A program made the translations under genes and the position numbers. From contig JAKVAV010000013.1 in NCBI GenBank assembly GCA_022448105.1, forward strand, positions 16,605 through 80,604: 64,000 bases of DNA, in the 5' to 3' direction. The notes under the pieces are model-generated. The model saw only the letters and a list, made by a program, of their open reading frames with translations, did not search any database and had not been told where the DNA came from. Position 1 is the stretch's first letter. Every line of letters begins with the position of its first letter. This document shows, in pieces, positions 21,001-27,089 of the stretch. This DNA comes from Flavobacteriales bacterium. GTDB taxonomy: Bacteria > Bacteroidota > Bacteroidia > Flavobacteriales_D > Cryomorphaceae.

Positions 21001-21542
21001 ATTTGGATTGGAGTACATTCAAGCCCTTGAGTTCTTCACATCCCTTTGCAATTTCTGTGAATAGAGGTGTGGTAACATGGATTAACAGCGATATCAACCT
21101 CGTAGACTCCACGACAAATGTAGAAGCTAGTATGGGATACGTCACTTTCCAGATTTCGCCACGAACAGGTCTTTCTCCCTACACGTTGATTGAAAATGAT
21201 GCTGCTATACAATTCGATTACAACGATTTCCTCATCACTAATGTGACGCAGACATGGGTTGGTAGTAGTGGTATTAGTTCAACTATTCCCATGGTATATA
21301 TTTACCCTAACCCGAGTGCGGGTTCAAGTGTGAGAGTGATGCTGATCGACGGGAATAACCGTCCACTTCAATTCGAAAGGGTCGATATAAGTGGTATTAA
21401 AGGTTCTAAGATTTATTCAGGACAAGTCAATGATTATAGGACAGAGCTAGAAACAGATAGTTATTCACCAGGTGTTTACATCGTTTCGCTCAAAACAAAG
21501 TATGGTCTTATTGTGCACGGGAAGTTGATCATCTCAAAATAA
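15075..21542 (+). CDS. giant FG-GAP/VCBS-ASPIC cell-surface protein with T9SS sorting domain
   Basis: A 2155-residue exported protein: signal peptide MSRNITLTLAALLVFINFVTG, then ~1200 residues of Ser/Asn/Thr-rich beta-sandwich sequence of the conserved-repeat (DUF11-like) type. Residues about 1255-1590 contain seven FG-GAP/VCBS repeats, such as SWGDYDNDGFDDLYV, AWGDYDNDGYLDLFV and VWGDYDNDGDLDLFV, each with a Ca-binding DxDxDG loop. An ASPIC/UnbV-like segment follows (~1605-1695, with SVIVQWPSG). Next come an SdrD-B/Cna-B-like domain (VFHDENGNDVQDPGELG, ~1700-1785), a DUF11/DUF7619-type domain (SVDPNDKLVFVNG) and a type A T9SS C-terminal sorting domain (~2073-2155, IYPNPSAGSS to the final KLIISK). 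It should be secreted and surface-anchored. Adhesion or matrix roles are inferred. Confidence 0.92.
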   Translation: MSRNITLTLAALLVFINFVTGQTIEISSIASHELTVCGSSGQFEVLINNNSGISQNSPEVSISLPPGIEYQPSSLNELTSHSMSELDVSNPSELQFSSGIIANGDSLKFSVSLVAQDASVDYQNSGGVFRNSVVFDANGSQTNHESDSYNILYPALTILSISPNVDNIMSGSSTTRSITVINAGNGPIDRIYITDIRNNDALLLNSVDIGILDGDTIVLSTTDFSGVGNGNNLLDQNESITITEYLSGISCADLTVTSAIRAHWGCDGANRSTTTSYGNISLDFQEPNLKLLATETLDACFGGGVASEQQLRVINTSSGIATGVSVDIYKSTGSNYNQDIYSRFDENSFKYKVGETGTYTSISGLNTTTTQSAGAYSCLGASPIGRVDFQLEELAPGDTVFIKWDMYSCCIQTCEDDDIKGWRAEVAYTDVCAGPSTTKTLVGQDDNEQYISFTTETPIDITDLEEETYTFIISSFKNDLPEGVGASYRATFTLEEGLVYESVRFHTNGNDWIPSSVDYNASTHVVECVFDPPANSFVLPKSELELTLSGACGTQGWKTIELDFAYIPDNTCSTACEIPLECDRQVTTYLHCPTPSCAGLRVLDFTLARTSFGAPDNNLDGNPDNSGSLNMTEVKSNRAMVGDTILATATSVVGPTSDSWLYSKYTSSVNYGSVLNCISATATIYDASSASTFVATGLVASESTSGNQRDFEFDLSISNLSSLNPELIGYSYSEQDSIKVEMLYKVVSNVTGLLQETTFLNDFYLSDFANPTAGQQESCSFKHGRVTLIGYQWRNDSGNNVTIKSCSRNVSQNFGLSIGDLSSNYGGGNLFPFEYRHWGNVKEAWMIIPANYSHVSTQVRQWRTRYTNATSVQTVNGIAPDAINGDTLYFDLQQHYDVGDFNLSDDGFNGRIEVELAPNCNTLINTFEDVEWIFNYQKAAMLDNTTSGQIAASSSDRVRYQPSSFELSSNNPWQDVNTRSVTWNYKVKNSSSSAAAYSWVHIVAPSNIVIDSITNNSNGQALIKQNDLYLIGTINGNSTATLSIHGTVINCNNVLLTAYSGYECTGYPDDFASFTCGYESLVLYVEPKEAAFQTRLSTEVLVDPCAPQVDLTLGITSVKIAHVYDMTIELTVSDSSKIKVLDGTSEFQYNSSSAFTEIENPSFSSGVYSYDVNLYESSFPINGLPGVLDLTNNQYRLKMRLELGPQFVQGDFVQITIQGENGCTETLPIINLAYDPNSKFTKDQTAGLHIDIGNSWSASWGDYDNDGFDDLYVPVSTLNEPNILYHNNGDGTFSKIATGPPVTDIGASITSAWGDYDNDGYLDLFVANNVNSKNRLYHNNGDGTFTSITNNAVVDEGIYTHSAAWGDYNQDGNLDLVISDFHPTHFNRLFYGDGAGGFTVDASSPISLSATSAVGLSWGDYDNDGDLDLFIANTNGENNQLFRNETGIFNEVTTGDIVSDGGNSVGGVWGDYDNDGDLDLFVTNSRDVEANFLYSNNGDATFTRITSGAIVSNLSNSHGASWIDYDNDADLDLLVANNQQQKNYLFANNGDGTFSKLTNAITEEKGDSYGTAWSDFDNDGDYDLFVANINSSANDFFINEKGSCTNHIVVKLNGCNSNSYGVGALIRVKADIDGTPTLQTRHVSTQTSAMGGQNSFKILFGLKDASSVDSVIVQWPSGVLTVIENPAINQILTINEPCGSRICGVVFHDENGNDVQDPGELGIANMNLLVMPGNFQVFTDANGAYQFYVDDGSYTITQTSSPNWTQVYPDGNQGYTLNVNQATQSEYCENDFGNDAVCPDPDLEVSLGATAFRRGFHNDLNVMIANVGAFDANTVIDLELTLSDNLYMTDSTWVSTSTGIGTRIYNYELASLAALSDTVISLTDSVALSGGLDDPVNIAAEVSISGGECALVNNNFTVNDVIVGSVDPNDKLVFVNGTTETKVVSNQDQILYKIRFQNIGNYPAKIVRLVDSLSVDLDWSTFKPLSSSHPFAISVNRGVVTWINSDINLVDSTTNVEASMGYVTFQISPRTGLSPYTLIENDAAIQFDYNDFLITNVTQTWVGSSGISSTIPMVYIYPNPSAGSSVRVMLIDGNNRPLQFERVDISGIKGSKIYSGQVNDYRTELETDSYSPGVYIVSLKTKYGLIVHGKLIISK

Positions 21543-21819
21543 TTTCGGACCATGAGAAAGAATTCAGATTATTCTGTTGTTGTGCGCGGATGATAAAAAA
21601 TCACGGCATTCTGGATTGAGAATCCATCCAAATAGAAATAGTGAGATATCTCCTCAATATTGATTGAAATGTTTGATGACTTTGAAAAATCTTAGGTCAC
21701 CATCAATTGGGATCATATATATTGACGAACTCCCATCTTTTTTAATCTCATTTAAGTATTAGAGGAATAAGAATTACCCTGTTTCACCTCTAAGGAAGTC
21801 TTGGTAAGCGAAGAATTAG

Positions 21820-21846
21820 AAGTAATTCTTTGGAATTACTTTTTTC
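21820..21846 (+). terminator. intrinsic terminator downstream of the giant T9SS gene
   Basis: A perfect 9-base stem AAGTAATTC / GAATTACTT with loop TTTG is followed by a T-run (through 21845). It sits 278 bases after the stop of the giant gene on the same strand. Either the transcript has a long 3' tail or a small RNA lies between. Confidence 0.7.
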
Positions 21847-21885
21847 TCTTTGAATGCTTAATTGAGAAACAATTCGAAAGGAGTT

Positions 21886-21941
21886 AAATGGTAAAATGCC
21901 CTTCTTTTGCGGTTCTTTATCTCACTTTCATTTTACCATTT
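21886..21941. repeat. 13-base perfect inverted repeat with 30-base spacer
   Basis: AAATGGTAAAATG at 21886-21898 is the exact reverse complement of CATTTTACCATTT at 21929-21941. No T-run follows, so it is not a standard terminator. It could be an RNA stem or a pair of protein-binding half-sites. Confidence 0.6.
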
Positions 21942-22368
21942 CGCAGGCGTTATGTGTTCGAGGAATCTCAACTCTATTCCTGGAGCTTCAGCCTCGCAGA
22001 ATGGGTTCTCATTCTATAGTTCATTCACTCATACGTTGCAGAATAGGCTGGGGAGTCTAAATATAACGATTGGGGGTATATATTGGTTGAGGTTTCCTTT
22101 TTCCGCTAATCTTCTTGATGGTAAACATCTTCTATAATTCGTGAGCAGAAGAAAGGTCAATAAGGATTCTTTGCTGACCAAACTTAGCATTGCTAAATGT
22201 GAACGTTTTCTAAAGTGTTGAGTCTCCAATTGTGTATGGCTTTCACATTATAATTTTGTTCATCCAACTGAAAGCTTAAGGCATTATTTTGAGCATTGGA
22301 CACTGAGGAGCAGATATGAAATACTTCTCTGAGCTTTATTACCTTCACACCACTTAAAATTATACCGA
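21942..22368. other. intergenic region upstream of the BNR-propeller gene, no gene seen
   Basis: About 427 bases. A short plus-strand open frame (to 22137) has no recognisable motif and no neighbour support. The region should hold the promoter of the gene at 22369. Confidence 0.4.
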
Positions 22369-25300
22369 ATGAATAAATTTTTCCTTGGCTTTGTGGCCTT
22401 AACCTTCTCACTAAATATAATCGCCCAAGACGAAGAGCATACCGATCCATGGGATTCGAAGCACTTCTCTGGATTGAAGATGCGAAGTGTCGGTCCAGCC
22501 TTTATGGCGGGGCGGATCGCTGACATCGCCATCCATCCTGAAGATGAAAGTACCTGGTATGTTGCGGTAGGTTCTGGTGGTGTTTGGAAAACTGAAAATG
22601 CTGGGATCACTTGGTCTACCATTTTCGATGACCAATCGGTCTACTCAACGGGATGCATCACTATTGATCCAAATAATACCTCTACGATTTGGCTTGGAAC
22701 GGGGGAAAATGTTGGTGGCCGTCACGTCAGTTTTGGAGATGGAATTTACCGAAGTACTGACGGAGGAAAGAAGTGGAAAAATATGGGTCTTCCCGATTCT
22801 GAGCATATTTCGAAAATTATTGTCCATCCATCAAACAGTGATGTGGTGATGGTGGCCGCGCAGGGCCCGCTTTGGAGGAAAGGCGGTGAGCGAGGCTTCT
22901 ACAAAACTTCTGACGGAGGTGAAACATGGAACCGCACCCTCGGAAACGACGAGTGGACAGGGGTCACCGACATTGCCATAGATCCCAGAAACCCTGATCT
23001 TGTGTATGCCGCCACGTGGGATCGACACAGAACCATTGCAGCCTACATGGGAGGTGGACCAGGCACCGGACTTCATCGAAGTACTGATGGAGGAGAAACA
23101 TGGGAACAGCTCAAACAAGGTCTTCCAAGTTCTAACATGGGAAAGATTGGGTTGGCAATTTCTCCTCAGAATCCAGATGTTCTTTACGCTGCCATTGAGC
23201 TCAATCAAAGAGAAGGAGCCGTTTACAAATCTACCAACAGAGGAAGCACTTGGTCGAAGCAAAGTGAGACTGTTTCAGGAGCTACAGGCCCTCACTACTA
23301 CCAAGAGCTTTATGCTTGTCCGCACAAAGAAGGAAGACTATACCTGATGGACGTCCGTGTGCAGATATCAGAGGATGGGGGAAAGACTTTCCGCAGAATG
23401 AAGGAGAAGCACAAACACTCCGACAATCATGCAATGGCTTTCAAAGCAGATGATCCCAATTATCTTCTCTTTGGAACCGATGGAGGCATCTACGAATCGT
23501 TTGATCTTGGTGAAAACTGGCGATTCGTCGAGAATATGCCGATAACTCAGTACTACAAACTGGCGGTAGACGATGCTGAACCGTTCTACAATATCTACGG
23601 TGGAACTCAAGACAACAACACTCAGGGAGGTCCTTCCCGAACGGATGATTACACTGGGATTCAAAACGGAGACTGGAAAGTCGTGCTCTATGGAGATGGA
23701 CACCAGCCGGCCACTGAGCCGGGAAATCCAGACATTGTTTATGCTCAATGGCAACAAGGAAATATAGCTCGTGTGGATATGAGCACTGGAGAAATCGTAT
23801 ACATCAAACCTCATGCAGGTGAAGGCGAGAAGCATGAAAGAAGCAATTGGGATGCGCCAATTTTAGTGAGTAACCATAAGCCTAGCCGAATTTTTACAGG
23901 GACTTATCGCCTTTGGAAATCGGATGATCGTGGTGATAACTGGACGGCGATTAGTGATGACTTAACCAAGGATGAAAACCGTCTTGAACTCGAGATTATG
24001 GGGCGTAAACAGAGCTACGATAATGCTTGGGACCTTTACGCGATGTCCACCTTCAATACGATTACATCGATTGCAGAATCACCGCACGATGAGAACCTGA
24101 TTTATGTAGGAACGGATGATGGTCTCATGCATCGAACTGATGATATGGGAACTAGCTGGACGAAAATTCTGGTGGGCAATATTTCGGGTGTTCCAAGCAC
24201 GGCTTACGTGAACGATATTAAGGTTGATCTCTTCGATCCGAACACGGTTTATGCAGCGCTTGATAACCATAAACATGGCGATCTCAAACCATATCTCTTC
24301 AAGAGTACCGATAAAGGAAAGTCGTGGAAATCACTGACTGAAAGTCTACCAGAAAAGACAACGGTTTGGAGAATTGTTCAGGACCATGTCAACAAGAATC
24401 TTCTTTTCATCGGTACCGAGTTTGGGATTTACTTCTCAGTAAATGGAGGAGAGAAGTGGACAAAAATCAAGGGCGGTGTTCCAACAATATCTTTCCGAGA
24501 TTTAACTATTCAGCGCAGAGAAAACGATTTGGTAGCTGCCAGTTTCGGTAGAAGTTTCTACATTTTTGATGATATCAGCGTCTTTCGTGAGATTAGCGAG
24601 GAGGCTATGGAAGAAGAGGGCAAACTCTTCTCCACGAGAAAAGCTTGGTGGTATATTCCTCGCCCCGACCTTTCCTTCGGTAAAGGGAAAGGTTCACAAG
24701 GTGCTAGCCATTACGTTGCGGAGAACCCTCCGTTTGGCGCAGTATTTACCTACCATCTAGCAGAAGGTTATAAAACTACAGAAGCAACCCGAAAAGAATC
24801 TGAGAAGCAGCTAAACAAGGACGGAGAAGATGTTCCCTTTCCAGGTTACGATGCACTCGATGCCGAAATGAACGAAATGCCAGTTCGAATTTGGCTAGAA
24901 GTGGCTGATGCTAGCGGGAAGCTGATCAGGAGAGTCAAAGGTAAAACTTCCAAAGGTTTCCATCGAACTGCTTGGGATATGTCTTATCCACCCGTTGATG
25001 TTGTGTCAAAAGGAAAAGACCAAATTGAAGACGATTCTGCCTTCCCGGTTGCACCAGGAACTTACCAAGTAAGACTGGTCAAAGAAGATGCAAATGGCAT
25101 TACTGTTCTCAGCGACTACCAATCTTTTGAATTGGCACCATTGCGAAAAGGTGGTGCTTTAGATAATCCTCTTGCCGACCAGATGGAGCCTTTCTGGCGA
25201 ACCTATGAGAAACTCATGACCAAACGATCATCTTTCAATAAAAAGAGAAGAACTTTGGAAGAGCAGATCAAAGCCTTAGGGGTTTCTTCCGCTTATGTCC

Positions 25301-25623
25301 GTGATAATTCCATTGATGTTTCTGCAGACTATAGAAAACTTAGAGATGATTTCTACGACTTTAAGAACAGGGTAGACGGCAGTCCATCTAAAAATAAGAT
25401 CGGTGAGAAAACTTCTCCTACGCTTGGAGATCGGATGTGGCACCTTTATTCCATCATTGGGAATTCCACATATGGTCCGACTGGTCAGGGCATGGATATT
25501 ATGAAATTGATCGAAAAGGAAATGGCGGAGCTAGAACCAGCGCTCAAAAGTCTTGAGAATAGAGCTGAAGGGATGAACTCAAATATCGTCGGCGCCGGTG
25601 GGCCTCCTGTAGAAGGGTTTTAG
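22369..25623 (+). CDS. exported BNR/VPS10-like beta-propeller protein
   Basis: A 1084-residue exported protein (signal peptide MNKFFLGFVALTFSLNIIAQ). At least eleven Asp-box (BNR, S-x-D-x-G-x-T/x-W) motifs run through residues ~60-700: TENAGITWS, STDGGKKW, TSDGGETW, STDGGETW, STNRGSTW, SEDGGKTF, DLGENW, SDDRGDNW, TDDMGTSW, STDKGKSW and SVNGGEKW. These form a sortilin/VPS10- or Xyloglucanase-GH74-like propeller. The last ~300 residues are a separate FlgD/beta-sandwich-like part (PVRIWLEVADASGKLI) and a charged helical tail. Annotated relatives are often called 'glycosyl hydrolase', but no catalytic residues are evident. It has no T9SS tail, so a periplasmic location is likely. A strong terminator follows. 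Confidence 0.85.
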   Translation: MNKFFLGFVALTFSLNIIAQDEEHTDPWDSKHFSGLKMRSVGPAFMAGRIADIAIHPEDESTWYVAVGSGGVWKTENAGITWSTIFDDQSVYSTGCITIDPNNTSTIWLGTGENVGGRHVSFGDGIYRSTDGGKKWKNMGLPDSEHISKIIVHPSNSDVVMVAAQGPLWRKGGERGFYKTSDGGETWNRTLGNDEWTGVTDIAIDPRNPDLVYAATWDRHRTIAAYMGGGPGTGLHRSTDGGETWEQLKQGLPSSNMGKIGLAISPQNPDVLYAAIELNQREGAVYKSTNRGSTWSKQSETVSGATGPHYYQELYACPHKEGRLYLMDVRVQISEDGGKTFRRMKEKHKHSDNHAMAFKADDPNYLLFGTDGGIYESFDLGENWRFVENMPITQYYKLAVDDAEPFYNIYGGTQDNNTQGGPSRTDDYTGIQNGDWKVVLYGDGHQPATEPGNPDIVYAQWQQGNIARVDMSTGEIVYIKPHAGEGEKHERSNWDAPILVSNHKPSRIFTGTYRLWKSDDRGDNWTAISDDLTKDENRLELEIMGRKQSYDNAWDLYAMSTFNTITSIAESPHDENLIYVGTDDGLMHRTDDMGTSWTKILVGNISGVPSTAYVNDIKVDLFDPNTVYAALDNHKHGDLKPYLFKSTDKGKSWKSLTESLPEKTTVWRIVQDHVNKNLLFIGTEFGIYFSVNGGEKWTKIKGGVPTISFRDLTIQRRENDLVAASFGRSFYIFDDISVFREISEEAMEEEGKLFSTRKAWWYIPRPDLSFGKGKGSQGASHYVAENPPFGAVFTYHLAEGYKTTEATRKESEKQLNKDGEDVPFPGYDALDAEMNEMPVRIWLEVADASGKLIRRVKGKTSKGFHRTAWDMSYPPVDVVSKGKDQIEDDSAFPVAPGTYQVRLVKEDANGITVLSDYQSFELAPLRKGGALDNPLADQMEPFWRTYEKLMTKRSSFNKKRRTLEEQIKALGVSSAYVRDNSIDVSADYRKLRDDFYDFKNRVDGSPSKNKIGEKTSPTLGDRMWHLYSIIGNSTYGPTGQGMDIMKLIEKEMAELEPALKSLENRAEGMNSNIVGAGGPPVEGF

Positions 25624-25656
25624 TGTCTTCTTCTCCTATTTGACCGCGGTAGTTCT

Positions 25657-25704
25657 AAAGGCGGGCAATAACAGATCATTATTGGTTTGTTACTGCCCGC
25701 CTTT
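25657..25704 (+). terminator. strong intrinsic terminator after the BNR-propeller gene
   Basis: A 17-base stem with one mismatch: AAAGGCGGGCAATAACA (25657-25673) pairs with TGTTACTGCCCGCCTTT (25688-25704), with a 14-base loop. The arms begin and end in A/T triplets, so it could act in both directions. It separates the propeller gene from the polysaccharide block. Confidence 0.85.
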
Positions 25705-25872
25705 CTCAGTATTCAGTGCCATATTCCGCAAGTCTGGTGAATATTATTCTGGTTTTTTGTGGCAGGGTCCGTTTTCCATAATCTAGATAATTCATCCAAA
25801 TATTGGAATTGATTTTATCGAAAATTCTTATTTATACTTTGGTAGTCAGTGAGTTGTAGTAGTGCATCATTC

Positions 25873-25888
25873 TGGCACATTCCTCGTT
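25873..25888 (+). promoter_or_regulatory. candidate sigma-54 promoter of the polysaccharide block
   Basis: TGGCAC at 25873-25878 is a perfect -24 element. With the canonical spacing the -12 position reads TCGTT (25884-25888), matching the TTGCW consensus at three of five positions. The ATG of the first gene is 27 bases further on. A sigma-54 activator gene lies at the other end of the block. The weak -12 half keeps confidence low. Confidence 0.3.
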
Positions 25889-25914
25889 TAAACTGACTGA
25901 AATTAGAGTAAGTC

Positions 25915-26355
25915 ATGAAAAAACTGAATGAATCCGATACGATTTTCCTGGTTGACGACGATCGAATGATAGCCAACATTTATGCGCAGCACATTGAGAA
26001 TCTTGGTTACAAAAACGTAAAAGTTTTCGAAAATGGTCAAGATTGCATCAATCAACTGATTGAGGAGCCGCAAATAATTTTTCTAGACCAACACATGGAC
26101 TTTCTTCAGGGTATTGAGGTCCTCAGGAAGATTAAACGGTTTGATCCCGGTATTTACGTGGTTTTCATTTCAGGTCAAGAAGACATCGAAACGGCTATAA
26201 ATTCGCTCAAGTATGGGGCATTTGATTATATCATTAAGGGAAAAAATGACCTGGAGAGAATAGAGGAAGTTCTTCTGCGAATTACCAATTTAAGAGAGCA
26301 ACTAAGCAAGAGAGGTACAGGCGTGTTTAGAAGAATATTATCTCTCATTATATGA
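25915..26355 (+). CDS. single-domain response regulator (receiver only)
   Basis: A 146-residue CheY-like receiver with no output domain. The acidic pocket is VDDD (residues 13-16), the phosphoacceptor is Asp58 in IIFLDQHMD, the Ser switch is in VVFISGQED and the conserved Lys is in FDYIIKGK. It is followed by a short charged tail. The receiver is most like that of the NtrC-type regulator at 42018 (shared ISGQE, G-A-x-D-Y-x-I-K pattern), suggesting a shared kinase. Its stop overlaps the start of the Wza-like gene (ATGA), so the two are translationally coupled. It may carry phosphate in a relay or act directly on the export machinery; neither is proven. Confidence 0.9.
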   Translation: MKKLNESDTIFLVDDDRMIANIYAQHIENLGYKNVKVFENGQDCINQLIEEPQIIFLDQHMDFLQGIEVLRKIKRFDPGIYVVFISGQEDIETAINSLKYGAFDYIIKGKNDLERIEEVLLRITNLREQLSKRGTGVFRRILSLII

Positions 26356-27089
26356 CAATGAGGTCAATTGCCAACAGTATTTCAGCAGTTGTTTTGTTTT
26401 GCGCTCTTTCCTTTTGTACCACGCAACAACTATTAACAAGTAGCGAACCAGGCAATATTTACGATCTATTGCCTAATGATACAATTTACCAGCATGTTCT
26501 TAGGACAGACGATAAGTTGAGTCTCAGTATTTGGAACCATAATAATTTGAGTATTGGCTCTGTTTTTAGCATCTATAATTCCAATGAGTCTTTCGGTAAA
26601 TGGGTGTTGATAGACGGGAATGGAAACGCTCAACTTCCGAAACTTGGCGAAGTGCGCTTGGCGGGGATGACCTGCACAGAGGCCGCGGATACCTTGATGC
26701 AATTGTATTCGACGCATATTAAAGATCCCATCATCGTAGCTAAGGTACTCAATCGCCATGCCACCGTGCTAGGTGAAGTTAGAACACCGGGCTACTTCAT
26801 CCTCGAAGAAGAAGAGGTAAATCTCATGGACTTAATAGGGAAAGCTGAAGGCTTTTCGGATTATGCCGACTTGAGCGATGTTCGTCTCATAAGAAATAAT
26901 AAAAGTTATTATATCGATCTTCAGGAGATTGATGAATTCTTCTACCATTCAATTGTCATTCATTCAGATGACATTGTCGTGGTTTCTTCTAAGAAAGGAA
27001 AGGCGCTAGATCAGAAAGCTCCTACCCTCATTCCTTTTGCAAGCGCGCTCACAGCTATTGCAGTGTTTGCCACTTTAATTGTAGACTGA
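26352..27089 (+). CDS. Wza-like polysaccharide export lipoprotein
   Basis: A 245-residue outer-membrane polysaccharide export protein (Poly_export plus SLBB). The signal ends at a lipobox, ALSFC. The export domain is seen in LRTDDKLSLSIWNHNN, WVLIDGNGNAQLPKLGEV and DPIIVAKVLNRHATVLGEV, where VLGEVRTPGYF is the classic SLBB block. A hydrophobic C-terminal segment (ASALTAIAVFATLIVD) would be the membrane helix. It overlaps the receiver gene by four bases and the Wzc-like gene by one base (TGATG), indicating tight co-translation. It should form the outer-membrane channel for the polymer assembled by the downstream genes. Confidence 0.9.
   Translation: MTMRSIANSISAVVLFCALSFCTTQQLLTSSEPGNIYDLLPNDTIYQHVLRTDDKLSLSIWNHNNLSIGSVFSIYNSNESFGKWVLIDGNGNAQLPKLGEVRLAGMTCTEAADTLMQLYSTHIKDPIIVAKVLNRHATVLGEVRTPGYFILEEEEVNLMDLIGKAEGFSDYADLSDVRLIRNNKSYYIDLQEIDEFFYHSIVIHSDDIVVVSSKKGKALDQKAPTLIPFASALTAIAVFATLIVD

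Noticed and set aside
22831..23835. Long minus-strand open frames inside the BNR-propeller gene
   Set aside because: Antisense shadows of a strongly supported coding gene.
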